DNA of 64,000 nt from Muribaculum sp. (GCA_023667055.1 JAMPAV010000001.1:186616-250615), one strand, 5' to 3'. Counted from the first letter of the stretch, positions 42,863 to 52,237 are shown. Program-made: numbers and translations. Notes: generated from the sequence alone by a model not told the origin.

Positions 42863-44545
42863 TTAGAGGCTTGAAAGGTTGTAGCTTGCAAATTCAAGGT
42901 CTTTCTGAGCCTTGGCCTTCATGTCCGGGTCAAGCTTCACAGCCTCGCGTAGGTTGGTGAGCACCATGTTCTCGTTGTTTGTGCGTGCGCCTACCACAGC
43001 TGCGAGATAGTAAGTTGTGGCGTTGGGGTTCTTCACAGCTGCGAGAGTTGACTTTGCTGCGCTGTAGTCCTTGTTGAGGATTTGTGCAAGAGCTGCATTG
43101 TTGTTCTTTTCAGAGCCGAAGCTGTTGAGAGCGTTTGTCACCTGACCTTCTTCAAGATAAAGGACTCCGAGAGCGGCGGCAGCCTCAGGTACGCCGGCTG
43201 CACCTCCGATAAGATCCTTGGCCTTGCTTGTGTTGTCGTTGGCAAGGGCGAGAAGACCCTGGTTGAGTTCTACAGACTTGTTGCCGGGTGCAAGTTTTGC
43301 AGCTTGAGCAAGAGCCTTTGATGCAGCGTCATAGTTGCCAAGTTCGAACTCTGTTGCGCCGAGGTTGTTCCAAGTGCGGTAATCGTTCGGATACAGTTTT
43401 GTTGCTGCTGCATAGATAGCCTGTTTGCGGGCGTTGTCTTTTGTGAGAGTGCCGAGGTAAAGGATTTCCTCAAGGCTGAGCTTGGAAGGATCGGTGTTGA
43501 ATTCCTGTTCCATTTCAGCATCGCTCTTGCCGATTACGTTGACAGTGGCGATGATTTTTGAGTAGCGGAGCTGGGGAAGAATCTGGTCGGCAAGTTCATC
43601 AAACACTGCTGAGAGGTTGCGGATCTCCTTTTCACGTTGCTCGGGGTCCTTATACATCTTAAGCACGCTCAGAATAAGGTCCTTGTCCTGGATGTTGCTC
43701 TTCTCCACGAGCTGCTGGAAACCTTCCCAGTCTTCCGGAGTGAACGAGGATGTGAGTTCGCCAAACTCTGTGATTTTATCTTTCTGAAGTTGCTTTTCTA
43801 CGTATGACACAGTGTTGGTCTCACGTTTTTCAGCAAGCTGGGTGTTGAATTCGAGTGTGCCGTCGGGAGAAGCGTAAGAGTTCACTGTCACGCCGGCAAT
43901 TTCTTTGTTGGGTGCGCTGTTTGCGTTGAGAAGTTGCTCGTTGAGGCTGATGTAGTCTGGAGCATCAACCTGATTGGCTCGGATGTTGGCCTGGTTGATG
44001 AGGAACTTGATTTCAGCGCTGTATTTCTCTTGAATCACGCGCTCGAAGTTGCTGACGGAAGATGCCGGTGTAAGTACGGCAGCGTCGGTAAGGGTAGAGG
44101 TTGCAATCACACCATAGCCAACTTTTACGCGGGGAAGCACGTAGTCGTTGCCGCCCTGGTTCACCTTGAAGTCAAGGTAAAGGTCGCTGTTGGCCATCTC
44201 GGGCTGATACTTCACATTGAAGGGGATTGTCACCGGACCTCCCTCTTTGTAGGAAATCACCTGACCGTTGGCACGTGCGTTCTCTCCCTGGAAAGTCACC
44301 TGCGAGCTGGAAGCCTCGCCGCCATCCCATACAAGCACGGGGGTCACTGTCACCACAGCGTTTTTCGGCATGAATTTGGCGGGTACGGTGCCGGAAATTG
44401 TAGCAGGCACAGTCTCTCCCACGGTCTCCAGTGGTGTTGGGTTGGTGGTGAAGTACTCCGATGCGAAGTCACTTACCTTCTTGGAGCAGGAACCCAATGT
44501 CAGGGCCACTGCGCCAATTGACAGATAAACTAATGTCTTTTTCAT
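42863..44545 (-). CDS. TPR lipoprotein with OmpA-like domain
   Basis: A 560-residue lipoprotein (MKKTLVYLSIGAVALTLGSC, lipidation at the Cys). The N-terminal third is beta-rich with 'TVTPVLVWDGG' and 'YVLPRVKVGYGVIATS'. The middle holds an OmpA-like peptidoglycan-binding segment 'EIAGVTVNSYASPDGTLEFNTQLAEKRETNTVSYVEKQL' followed by helices, and the C-terminal third is TPR ('RTWNNLGATEFELGNYDAASKALAQAAKLAPGNKSVELNQGLLALANDNTSKAKDLI'). It is probably an outer-membrane-anchored, peptidoglycan-linked scaffold of the envelope, of a kind common in Bacteroidales. An ATG two codons upstream (44551) is also possible. It has its own promoter and terminator. Confidence 0.82.
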   Translation of the reverse strand: MKKTLVYLSIGAVALTLGSCSKKVSDFASEYFTTNPTPLETVGETVPATISGTVPAKFMPKNAVVTVTPVLVWDGGEASSSQVTFQGENARANGQVISYKEGGPVTIPFNVKYQPEMANSDLYLDFKVNQGGNDYVLPRVKVGYGVIATSTLTDAAVLTPASSVSNFERVIQEKYSAEIKFLINQANIRANQVDAPDYISLNEQLLNANSAPNKEIAGVTVNSYASPDGTLEFNTQLAEKRETNTVSYVEKQLQKDKITEFGELTSSFTPEDWEGFQQLVEKSNIQDKDLILSVLKMYKDPEQREKEIRNLSAVFDELADQILPQLRYSKIIATVNVIGKSDAEMEQEFNTDPSKLSLEEILYLGTLTKDNARKQAIYAAATKLYPNDYRTWNNLGATEFELGNYDAASKALAQAAKLAPGNKSVELNQGLLALANDNTSKAKDLIGGAAGVPEAAAALGVLYLEEGQVTNALNSFGSEKNNNAALAQILNKDYSAAKSTLAAVKNPNATTYYLAAVVGARTNNENMVLTNLREAVKLDPDMKAKAQKDLEFASYNLSSL

Positions 44546-44637
44546 GATCATGTAATAAAATTGTATAAATTTTGGATTATCAATATGTTAGATATGTCCA
44601 GACTCCCGTCTTGACGTAAAAGTGGGTATATTTATGC

Positions 44638-44669
44638 CAAAGTTACACATTTAACGTTAATTTTGCAAC
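44638..44669 (-). promoter_or_regulatory. Promoter of the TPR/OmpA lipoprotein gene
   Basis: On the minus strand GTTG, 20 bases, TAACTTTG, about 90 bases before the start codon; Bacteroidota type. Confidence 0.65.
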
Positions 44670-44774
44670 TTTTTTGCATTTAAATTTTGCCGAAAGGCAA
44701 AATTTAAGGGTGATAAGGTTATGAGGTCATTCCGGCAGTGGTCCAGTCTAATCCCCGCTAAAAACTTACCCCTC

Positions 44775-44795
44775 AACTCTTAACTCTTAACTCTT
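44775..44795. repeat. Tandem 7-bp repeat AACTCTT x3
   Basis: Three perfect units directly behind the stop codon (44798-44800) of the minus-strand ATP-grasp gene. Confidence 0.85.
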
Positions 44796-44797
44796 AA

Positions 44798-45742
44798 TTA
44801 CGACTCATAGAAAATTGCCTCCTTCTGATAGCGTGCCATGAGGGTGTTGTATGCCCAGTCGTCGCAAGGCTTTAGGGTGATGCCGCGAGACTCATCTATT
44901 ATGTAGTCGGTGATCGGTGCTCCTGCATATATCGAGCACACCACTCCTCCGCCGAGTCGTGGATTGACTTCCATCAGAAGATAGCGGTTGCGGTCCAGAT
45001 CGTGAAGGAATTGAAGTGTGACAGGGCCTCGCAGCCGGAATTTTTCGATAACCTCGCGGCTCAGCCGGTCGAGTGTGGCATTGCGGCATGTAATGGTGCG
45101 GGTCACTTCTCCTCCCATAACCTCAAGACGTACTCGAGGCACAATGGTCAGTATCTCTCCCTGCTGCGACACGTAGCAATCCACCGTGTATTCATCTTTG
45201 TTCTCAAGAAATTCCTGCACGAGATAGTCGCTCAGGTTTTCAAGTTGCATCAGTTCGTCGAGCGTATGAAAAATCTTTATCCCCCTTGATGCTGATCCCT
45301 TGCGGGGTTTGGCTATGGCAGGCATCTTGGCATTGATGGCGGTATATGTGCGTGGGATTGGAATGCCGGCTGCCTCGAATGCTTTGGCGGCAGAAACCTT
45401 GTCAAACATTGTGCGGTTGGTCTCAAACTCGCCCACGGGCACAAACACGTCGGGAAGATGCTGCTTCACTTTGGAGGCAATCTCAATGGCACCATCCACA
45501 AAGGGAAGTATGATGTCAATCTCATACTCGTTGGCAACCCTTACGATGTCGGCCACCACGTTGGGATCGCTCCATCTCAGACCCACCACCACTTTCGCCA
45601 CCAAAGCTATGGGCACTTGTTCCATCAGTTCGTAGCTGACAATGTTGACTTCACGGCCGATCCGCTCGCCACTGCGCTTGAAAAGTTCCGCCATCGACAC
45701 CCGGCGTGCTCCGCCGAGCATCATAATGTTTATTTTTTTCAT
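44798..45742 (-). CDS. ATP-grasp ligase (carbamoyl-phosphate-synthase-like fold)
   Basis: A 314-residue cytoplasmic ATP-grasp protein. It opens 'KKINIMMLGGARRVSMAELFKRSG' (pre-ATP-grasp Rossmann part) with 'EIDIILPFVDGAIEIASKVKQ', then the ATP-binding part 'FDKVSAAKAFEAAGIPIPRTY', 'AIAKPRKGSASRGIKIF', 'YLVQEFLENKDEYTVDCYVSQ' and the metal-binding end 'FLHDLDRNRYLLMEVNPRLGGGVVCSIYAGA'. Enzymes of this group ligate a carboxylate to an amine. It overlaps the LegB-like dehydratase by 4 bp, as in sugar-modification and nonulosonate clusters, so a role in building an amino- or acyl-substituted surface sugar is plausible. Substrate unknown. Confidence 0.83.
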   Translation of the reverse strand: MKKINIMMLGGARRVSMAELFKRSGERIGREVNIVSYELMEQVPIALVAKVVVGLRWSDPNVVADIVRVANEYEIDIILPFVDGAIEIASKVKQHLPDVFVPVGEFETNRTMFDKVSAAKAFEAAGIPIPRTYTAINAKMPAIAKPRKGSASRGIKIFHTLDELMQLENLSDYLVQEFLENKDEYTVDCYVSQQGEILTIVPRVRLEVMGGEVTRTITCRNATLDRLSREVIEKFRLRGPVTLQFLHDLDRNRYLLMEVNPRLGGGVVCSIYAGAPITDYIIDESRGITLKPCDDWAYNTLMARYQKEAIFYES

Positions 45743-46716
45743 ACGTTATATATCCCTGATTTATATTTTTTGAGATTTTCGGATTTTGAGAACCAATCGA
45801 TGGTTTTTGCGAGTCCTTGCTCGAGGGTGTGCCTCGGGCGCCAGTCGGTTAGCGATGTGATCAGCGTGTTGTCGCCAAGCAGTCGGAACACCTCGCTTCC
45901 ACCCGGACGAAGGCGCTGCGGGTCCGTGATCCATTTCACATCAGCATTCATCAATCTTGCAATGGTCTTGAGGGTGTCGGCCATGCTGATCTCAATGCCG
46001 GTCGCTATGTTCACCTCGCGCCCAATGGACTCTTCACACTTGGCGAGGGCGATGAATCCGGCGGCTGTGTCTTCCACGAAGTTGAAGTCGCGTGTCGGCG
46101 TTAGGTCGCCAACCTTTATTTCGCGTGTCCCGGACGCGATTTGCGTAATTATTGTCGGTATGATGGCTCTTGCGGATTGTCGCGGGCCGAAGGTGTTAAA
46201 CGGGCGCACTATGGTCACCGGTGTCTCAAAGGCGTTGTGAAAACTGAGAGCAATCGCATCGGCACCTATCTTGGAGGCTGAATATGGAGATTGCGGCTGT
46301 TTGGGATGTTTCTCATCTATGGGTACATATCTGGCTGTGCCATAGACTTCCGATGTAGAGGTGACAAGAAGTCGTCCCACGCCTTCATCCCTGACTGCCT
46401 GACAGATGTTAAGTGTGCCTTTGACATTGGTGTCGATGTATGAGTCCGGTGCCACATAACTGTATGGTATGGCTATGAGGGCGGCCAGGTGAAACACTGT
46501 GTCAATTCCCTTCACGATGTGTCGGCAGAAATTGGGGTCGCGCACATCTCCGGTGACTACCTCAAGCCTTGGATCGGATATCTCTTCAAGCCAGCCCCAG
46601 TTGTTGAAGGAATTGTATTGTGCAAGTGCCCTGACCTCGTATCCCTCGGCAAGCAATGCCTCTGTGAGATGCGACCCTATGAATCCGTCGGCTCCGGTGA
46701 CGAGTACCTTATTCAT
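45739..46716 (-). CDS. NAD-dependent nucleotide-sugar 4,6-dehydratase, LegB-like
   Basis: A 325-residue extended SDR enzyme: NAD motif VLVTGADGFIGSHLTEAL, then 'YNSFNNWGWLEEI', 'HLAALIAIPYSYVAPDSYIDTNVKGTLNICQA', 'LLVTSTSEVYGTARYVPIDEKHP', and the YxxxK pair in QSPYSASKIGADAIALSF. The phrases 'YNSFNxWGWL' and 'AALIAIPYSYxAPDSY' are typical of the UDP-GlcNAc 4,6-dehydratase LegB of legionaminic acid synthesis. The other leg genes (legC, legI, legG) are not present, so the product may be used for another deoxyamino sugar. Overlaps its neighbours by 4 bp and 8 bp. Confidence 0.82.
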   Translation of the reverse strand: MNKVLVTGADGFIGSHLTEALLAEGYEVRALAQYNSFNNWGWLEEISDPRLEVVTGDVRDPNFCRHIVKGIDTVFHLAALIAIPYSYVAPDSYIDTNVKGTLNICQAVRDEGVGRLLVTSTSEVYGTARYVPIDEKHPKQPQSPYSASKIGADAIALSFHNAFETPVTIVRPFNTFGPRQSARAIIPTIITQIASGTREIKVGDLTPTRDFNFVEDTAAGFIALAKCEESIGREVNIATGIEISMADTLKTIARLMNADVKWITDPQRLRPGGSEVFRLLGDNTLITSLTDWRPRHTLEQGLAKTIDWFSKSENLKKYKSGIYNV

Positions 46717-47650
46717 TTCCTATTTCCTCTTTGTAGGTTTCTATATGGCGTTCTTTTTTTTCTTCAAGAATTTCAGATATGGTGAGGAGTATTCCACTTT
46801 CCTCCACATTGCCGAAATCGTCGTTGACTGCTGTGCCGAGTATCCTCATGGTTGGAGAAAGCGACATGTAGGCATTCACCAGAGGCGGGATGTTGTGTCC
46901 TTTTTCCCTTATCAGATGGTTGAGTATCTTGTAGTCTTCACGGTAGTCTTTGCCGCAAAGTTTGTCTTGTATTTCTGCCGACATCGCCTTCGTGCTGATG
47001 GGGTTCTTGGGCCATACGAGTTTGTCGGGATCCGGGAAATGTTTGTTCAGGAATCCGAGTATCAGGTCAAGGTCGTCCCTGCCGAAAGCCGGATACATGG
47101 TCACTTTGCCGAAAAGATACCTGATATGCGGATACACCACTGTCAGTGCACCCAAGCCGTCCCATAGGTTGTCGAGTGCATAAAGACCTTTTGATCCCGG
47201 TCTGATATTCTGATATTGCACTGATACAAACGAGCGCCCCAATTCCAGGGTATGGGGGAGATAATCCTTAAGGAACTTCTCGGAGAAGTCAAAGATATGC
47301 GCTGTCGCTATGTGTGGCGCACCACCGGTCAGGTCTATTTTGTCGCCGGTGATAAAGCGGTAGCCACCCAGTATCTCTTGGGCCGCCGGGTCCCATACTA
47401 TAAGCTGCCTGCAAGGTTCCTTCATCGTGTCAAATTCGTCGATGTCGCATGCTTTGCCGGTGCCTCCGCCGGCCAGGCGGAATGCCTCCTCGCGCAGCCG
47501 ACCTATCTCGCGCATGGTGTTGGGCGCACAAAAGGCATCGACCACATAGAGATGATTGTCGCCTTTGTTGGTGTGGCGAAGAAATCTTTCTTGGGTCAAT
47601 TCGTTTATTATCAGTTGTCTCTCAACCGGTTTTATGATAGGCTCAATCAT
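46709..47650 (-). CDS. GNAT-fold N-acyltransferase, GlsB/OlsB-like
   Basis: A 313-residue protein resembling the N-acyltransferases that start amino-acid lipid synthesis (OlsB of ornithine lipids; GlsB of glycine lipids in Bacteroides): 'REIGRLREEAFRLAGGGTGKACDIDEFD', 'CRQLIVWDPAAQEILGGYRFITGD', 'LELGRSFVSVQYQ', 'LYALDNLWDGLGALTVVYP' and 'GKVTMYPAFGRDDLDLILGFLNKHF'. The expected reaction is transfer of a 3-hydroxyacyl group from ACP to the amino acid. The O-acyltransferase partner (GlsA) is not adjacent; instead the gene leads an operon with the LegB-like and ATP-grasp genes, an arrangement I do not recall. Cytoplasmic or membrane-associated, no signal peptide. Confidence 0.72.
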   Translation of the reverse strand: MIEPIIKPVERQLIINELTQERFLRHTNKGDNHLYVVDAFCAPNTMREIGRLREEAFRLAGGGTGKACDIDEFDTMKEPCRQLIVWDPAAQEILGGYRFITGDKIDLTGGAPHIATAHIFDFSEKFLKDYLPHTLELGRSFVSVQYQNIRPGSKGLYALDNLWDGLGALTVVYPHIRYLFGKVTMYPAFGRDDLDLILGFLNKHFPDPDKLVWPKNPISTKAMSAEIQDKLCGKDYREDYKILNHLIREKGHNIPPLVNAYMSLSPTMRILGTAVNDDFGNVEESGILLTISEILEEKKERHIETYKEEIGNE

Positions 47651-47831
47651 AATTCAGATAAATGTCACATAAAGTCCTATCCTTCCAATATGCAAAGTTA
47701 ATACATAACTGCGGATTTCACGCCATAATTCCTAAATATTTTTGCATCTACCCTCTCTTTTCCCTATATTCTCTTCCCTTAGGTCCCATATCATAAAAAA
47801 TTAAGGATAAGATGGCACTGTGCCATATGAA

Positions 47832-47888
47832 GCCCCGACTCAAAAAATGGCAGCGACTCCAGCCACTGCCATTTTTTTGAGTCGGGGC
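47832..47888. terminator. Large bidirectional hairpin in the gap behind korB
   Basis: AGCCCCGACTC...GAGTCGGGGCCT arms continue into AAAAAATGGCAG/CTGCCATTTTTTT around a 12-base loop: a stem of over 20 bp with A/T-runs inside. It sits between korB (ends 47931, minus) and the start region of the N-acyltransferase gene. Confidence 0.85.
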
Positions 47889-47930
47889 CTTATCCTTCGG
47901 GGAATATAATAGTGTTATTATGACGCGGGG

Positions 47931-48953
47931 TCATTTCACTTCCCAGGTGTCGGCGGTGCGAAGCACCATGTCGCGCAACGATGTGAAGTTTTTCTTCCCT
48001 TTCACGTCCTCCACCTGCTTTGCCACCTCCGTCTCGTAGGTCGGGGCATCATAGTCGCGGATCACTCCGAGTGCAAGCGGAAGGGTAATGCCATCCATCA
48101 TTGCAAGTTGCTGATGAAGGAAATTGCTTTCGCAGTGAGCATCGTGCACCAATACGTCATCGATGGTGTAGCCGTCTTCCCCGATGGTGACAGCCTTCAC
48201 ATTGAAACCATCCTGAACGAGACCCTTGTGGAGATCTGTGCCGAAAAGCATCTTCTCGCCATGTCTCAGATGAATGGTATGGTCATCACGAACTTCTTTA
48301 TCAACTATATTGGCATGTATGCCATTATTGAAAATCACACAGTTCTGGAGTATCTCCACCACAGATGCGCCCTTGTGGCGGGCAGCTGCCTCCATCACCT
48401 CCACGCTTATGTCAAGACCCACGTCGAATGAGCGTGCGAAGAATGTGCCGCGTGCGCCGAAGCATAGCTCAGCCGGGATGAATGGGTCTTCCGTAGTGCC
48501 GTAGGGGCTGGATTTGGAGACGGTGCCGCGGGCCGAAGTGGGGCTGTACTGACCTTTGGTAAGTCCATATATCTTATTGTTGAGGAGCATCATGTTGATA
48601 TTCACATTGCGGCGCACGGCATGAATGAAATGGTTGCCACCTATTGCAAGGCCGTCGCCATCACCCGATATCTGCCAGACGGTGAGTTCCGGACGGGCTG
48701 TCTTGACACCGGTTGCTACGGCAGCTGCACGTCCGTGGATGGTGTGCATGCCGTAGGTGTTCATGTAGTAGGGGAGACGTGAGGAGCATCCGATGCCGCT
48801 CACCACCACTATGTCCTTGGGTGCCACACCCACGCGAGCCATTGCCTTGTGAAGGGTGTTCAGGATAGCGTGGTCGCCACATCCGGGACACCAGCGGACG
48901 TTTGCTCCATTCTTGTAATCGCCGGGGGCGAAAATACAGTTGTTGTTTTCCAT
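47931..48953 (-). CDS. korB: 2-oxoglutarate:ferredoxin oxidoreductase beta subunit
   Basis: A 340-residue thiamine-diphosphate subunit. 'VRWCPGCGDHAILNTLHKAM', 'VVVSGIGCSSRLPYYMNTYGMHTIHGRAAAVATGVK', and the TPP/Mg site 'WQISGDGDGLAIGGNHFIHAVRRNVNINMMLLNNKIYGLTKGQYSPTS' are typical of the 2-oxoacid:ferredoxin oxidoreductase beta chain; the 'TKGQ(Y/A)SPTS' block points to the 2-oxoglutarate type. It makes succinyl-CoA (or runs in reverse) with reduced ferredoxin. It follows korA by 15 bp; no separate gamma or delta genes are present because korA is a gamma-alpha fusion. Confidence 0.93.
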   Translation of the reverse strand: MENNNCIFAPGDYKNGANVRWCPGCGDHAILNTLHKAMARVGVAPKDIVVVSGIGCSSRLPYYMNTYGMHTIHGRAAAVATGVKTARPELTVWQISGDGDGLAIGGNHFIHAVRRNVNINMMLLNNKIYGLTKGQYSPTSARGTVSKSSPYGTTEDPFIPAELCFGARGTFFARSFDVGLDISVEVMEAAARHKGASVVEILQNCVIFNNGIHANIVDKEVRDDHTIHLRHGEKMLFGTDLHKGLVQDGFNVKAVTIGEDGYTIDDVLVHDAHCESNFLHQQLAMMDGITLPLALGVIRDYDAPTYETEVAKQVEDVKGKKNFTSLRDMVLRTADTWEVK

Positions 48954-48968
48954 TGTCTGTTCCGGATT

Positions 48969-50822
48969 TTATTTGTTGTTGATGTGTTTGATCACGCCGT
49001 CAACGATTTCTGACACCATAAAAGGTTGACCTTCGATTTTGTTGATGCGCTTGATATCCACGTAGGGGAGTTTCTGCTGAAGATAGTCGGCAAACATTCC
49101 TGTGTTGAGTTCTGCCACGATGACGTTCTTGTATTTCTTCAATTCATCGAGGGCATTGGCCGGAAGCGGGTTGATGTATTTGAACTGAGCCAAAGCCACC
49201 GGAGTGCCGGCTTTGGCGAGTTCCTCACACGCTGTCTGCAGATGGCCGTAAGTGCCTCCCCATCCCACGAGGATTGTGTCGGAGCCGGCTGCTCCTTCCA
49301 CTGTCAGCAAAGGTATGCCGTTGGCAATGTTTGCCACTTTCTGACGGCGCAACATCACCATTTTCTCATGATTGGCTCCGTCGGTGGATATTACACCTGT
49401 CTTGGTGTCTTTTTCCAGACCTCCCACTCGGTGCATCGCACCTTCCATACCCGGGATTGCCCAATAGCGTGAGAGTGTCTCCTCATCACGCATGTATGCG
49501 GTCCAGCCGGCGTCAACCATCTCTTTCGTGACGAAATGAGGCTTGATTTCCGGAAAATCCGCCTCTTCCGGTACTCGCCATGCGCTTGAGCCGTTGGCGA
49601 TGAATGCGTCAGTGAGGAGGATCACAGGGGTGGTGTGTTCGAGGGCGATTCTTGCCGCCTCAAATGCCATGGTGAAGCAATCTGTGGGGCTTGTGGCAGC
49701 CACCACGCATAGTGGGGACTCGCCGTTGCGTCCGTAGAGAGCCTGCATCAGGTCGGTCTGTTCGGTTTTTGTGGGAAGACCTGTGGAAGGGCCACCGCGC
49801 TGCACGTCGATGACCACGAGCGGCAGTTCCGCCATCACAGCAAGACCGATACCCTCGCTCTTAAGTGCGAGTCCGGGGCCGGAAGTGGAGGTCACTGCAA
49901 GGTTGCCGGCGTAGGAGGCTCCTATGGCGGAGCATACGCCCGCAATCTCATCTTCCATCTGGCATGCCTTCACTCCGAGATCTTTGCGCTTTGCGAGTTC
50001 ATGGAGTATGTCGGTGGCCGGAGTTATGGGGTAGCTGCCGAGGAAGAGGGGGAGTCCACTCTTCTCTGATGCCATGATGAGTCCCCATGCCGTTGCGGTG
50101 TTGCCATTGACATCGGTATATATGCCGGGACGCGCCGGCTCTGTCTCGATTCTGTAGGTGGGCATGCTGGCATGGGTGTTGTGTCCATAGTCCCAGCCGG
50201 CCTGTATCACCTTTGCGTTGGCCTCGTATATCGCCGGTTTCTTTGCAAACTTTGCCTGTATCTTTCTCAGCACGCTATCTACATCCCTGTCGAAGAGCCA
50301 GCAGATGATGCCGAGCGCAAGCATGTTCTTGCACTTCATCATGGCTTTTTGGTCCATTCCGGAGTCTGCGAGGGTGGCCTTAAGTATGGTAGTCATCGGC
50401 ACGAGCATGATGTGCTCCGGATCAATACCGAGTTCCGTGATTGGGTCATCGGTGGCATATTCGGCCTTTTTCAAGTCGGCGGGGCGGAAGGAGTCGCTGT
50501 CGCAAATGATGATGCCACCTTTCTTCAGGTAGCGGAGGTTGGTCTTCAGTGCCGCCGGATTCATGGCTACCAGCACGTCGGCGGAGTCTCCGGGAGTATG
50601 CACACCTTTGCCGATGTGAACCTGGAAACCGCTGACACCGCTCAGAGTGCCTTGCGGGGCACGGATTTCGGCAGGATAGTCGGGGAAAGTCGATATGCTG
50701 TTTCCCTCTCCTGCACTTACGTTGGAGAAGATATTGCCGGCGAGCTGCATGCCGTCGCCGGAATCACCTGAGAATCTCACCACCACGCTTTCTTTCGTGA
50801 TGACATTTGTATTAGGCGTCAT
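48969..50822 (-). CDS. korA: 2-oxoglutarate:ferredoxin oxidoreductase alpha (gamma-alpha fusion) subunit
   Basis: A 617-residue fusion of the gamma domain (residues 1-190: VVRFSGDSGDGMQLAGNIFSNV, FPDYPAEIRAPQGTLSGVSGFQVHIG, VAMNPAALKTNLRYLKKGGIII) and the alpha domain (from about 200: 'NGNTATAWGLIMASEKSGLPLFLGSYPITPATDILHELAKRK', 'QMEDEIAGVCSAIGASYAGNLAVTSTSGPGLALKSEGIGLAVMAELPLVVIDVQRGGPSTGLPTKTEQTDL'). This is the standard arrangement in Bacteroidales. A good promoter lies upstream; korB follows in the same operon. Confidence 0.94.
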   Translation of the reverse strand: MTPNTNVITKESVVVRFSGDSGDGMQLAGNIFSNVSAGEGNSISTFPDYPAEIRAPQGTLSGVSGFQVHIGKGVHTPGDSADVLVAMNPAALKTNLRYLKKGGIIICDSDSFRPADLKKAEYATDDPITELGIDPEHIMLVPMTTILKATLADSGMDQKAMMKCKNMLALGIICWLFDRDVDSVLRKIQAKFAKKPAIYEANAKVIQAGWDYGHNTHASMPTYRIETEPARPGIYTDVNGNTATAWGLIMASEKSGLPLFLGSYPITPATDILHELAKRKDLGVKACQMEDEIAGVCSAIGASYAGNLAVTSTSGPGLALKSEGIGLAVMAELPLVVIDVQRGGPSTGLPTKTEQTDLMQALYGRNGESPLCVVAATSPTDCFTMAFEAARIALEHTTPVILLTDAFIANGSSAWRVPEEADFPEIKPHFVTKEMVDAGWTAYMRDEETLSRYWAIPGMEGAMHRVGGLEKDTKTGVISTDGANHEKMVMLRRQKVANIANGIPLLTVEGAAGSDTILVGWGGTYGHLQTACEELAKAGTPVALAQFKYINPLPANALDELKKYKNVIVAELNTGMFADYLQQKLPYVDIKRINKIEGQPFMVSEIVDGVIKHINNK

Positions 50823-50889
50823 ATATAGTTGTTTAAAGTCAGTTCATTTACTTTATTCCTAATCCATGTCTTGATAAAGATTGGGACTG

Positions 50890-50920
50890 CAAAGATAGTC
50901 ACTATTTTCAAGATTACAAA
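50890..50920 (-). promoter_or_regulatory. Promoter of korAB
   Basis: Minus strand: TTTG (50917-50920), 19 bases, TATCTTTG (50890-50897); exact consensus, about 70 bases before the start. Confidence 0.8.
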
Positions 50921-51065
50921 AACAATAAGGGGAAATTTTTGAAAATGAATATTTGGAGTATTATTATTGCATGAAGTGTCATGTCGCTTTAGTGTTGCAA
51001 AATTATTTCTTTTCACGTCATTTTGATACAAGGCTGTAAACTATTGATTAAATCAAATGTAACAA

Positions 51066-51097
51066 TTTGGATGTCGGCTTGACAAGCGATAATTTTG
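51066..51097 (+). promoter_or_regulatory. Promoter of the fimbrillin-like gene
   Basis: TTTG (51066-51069), 20 bases, TAATTTTG (51090-51097), 23 bases before the start codon. Confidence 0.7.
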
Positions 51098-51119
51098 CAG
51101 CAACTAAACTTTAAAGGCC

Positions 51120-52169
51120 ATGATAAAGGGTTTGATAAAATGTGTTGCTCTGACTGTGTTGACAATTGCGGTTGCCACATCTTGCAGTGTCGATGAAGAT
51201 TTCAGCGACCTTGACGCGCCGCAATGTCGGAATGAGGAGAAACCGCGCAATAATATCTCTGAAGTGGAAATAGGTTTCAGGGTGCAGACAGACGGTGATG
51301 CACGCTCCAATGATTGCTGCAAGACGGAAAGTTTCAGTATCACGGCCTATGATGGAGTTGACAATTACTATGGAGGAAATGCCGATTTGGTGTCAAGCCG
51401 CGACAATGGCATGACCTGGACTTCCGACCATCGCAGATATTGGCCCGACAATCGTCCTGCTGATTGGAAAGGTCTGACATTTTATGCCTGTTCGCAATAT
51501 GGAAATGGACGGATGAATATGGATGGTGACACACCGGAAATTAGAGAATTTAAAGTGCCTGATAAAGTGGAGATGCAGCATGGTCTTATGTATGCAGTGA
51601 CGCGCGATGTGGATGTGAATGCAGATGATGGCATTGTAAATCTAAATTTCCGCAATGCTCTGAGTGAAATTTCTTTTACTGCAAGAAACCAGAATCCGGA
51701 ATATGCCGACATTGAGATTATTTCCATCGAGGTGGGTGGCATTAGAGGTGAGGGGAATTATTGCTTCCCTAAAATATCTTCACCGGGTGCATCGGTCATC
51801 AGTTTGCAGAATATGGCTGTAGAGGGGAAATGGTCTTTTGCTGATGATTCGCAAGATAGGTCATACTTATTGAGTGATATTAAATTGAGTTTGGGTGCTT
51901 GTGGCGTGGCAGGAAGTGGTGTCGCTGTCCCGGGCAGTCTGATGATGATTCCCCAGAGTGTGGATGCACGTTCCGGACGATCCTCAGACAAGGGCTCTTA
52001 TTTCAAGGTCACTGCGCGAATGACGAAAAAAGGTGAGTCACACGCGGACTCACCTCAAACCTATTTCATATCTGAACCTGTGGATTGGAAGGAGGGGAAG
52101 AGATACACCTACGACATCACCTGGACAAAAACCTTCCTGATCTTCAGCCTCTGCGAATCCTCCGAATGA
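51120..52169 (+). CDS. Fimbrillin-like lipoprotein (Mfa/FimA superfamily)
   Basis: A 349-residue lipoprotein: signal 'LIKCVALTVLTIAVATSC' with the lipidated Cys, then an acidic stretch. The two-domain beta-sandwich of fimbrillins is suggested by 'SEVEIGFRVQTDGDARSN', 'DWKGLTFYACSQYGNG', 'LMYAVTRDVDVNADDGIVNLNFRNALSEISFTARNQNPEYADIEIISIEVGGIRGEGNYCFP' and the C-terminal 'YFISEPVDWKEGKRYTYDITWTK'. The 'LMYAVTRDV...LNFRNALSEI' run is a strong family mark. The protein would be sorted to the outer membrane and polymerise as a minor fimbria. No mfa/fim accessory genes are adjacent. Own promoter; convergent to a lipoprotein gene. Confidence 0.8.
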   Translation: MIKGLIKCVALTVLTIAVATSCSVDEDFSDLDAPQCRNEEKPRNNISEVEIGFRVQTDGDARSNDCCKTESFSITAYDGVDNYYGGNADLVSSRDNGMTWTSDHRRYWPDNRPADWKGLTFYACSQYGNGRMNMDGDTPEIREFKVPDKVEMQHGLMYAVTRDVDVNADDGIVNLNFRNALSEISFTARNQNPEYADIEIISIEVGGIRGEGNYCFPKISSPGASVISLQNMAVEGKWSFADDSQDRSYLLSDIKLSLGACGVAGSGVAVPGSLMMIPQSVDARSGRSSDKGSYFKVTARMTKKGESHADSPQTYFISEPVDWKEGKRYTYDITWTKTFLIFSLCESSE

Positions 52170-52237
52170 CCCCTTAGACCCCTACAAAAAATGTTAATGA
52201 CAGGGGTTTTAATCATCTTTCGTCTATTTTCAAATCC

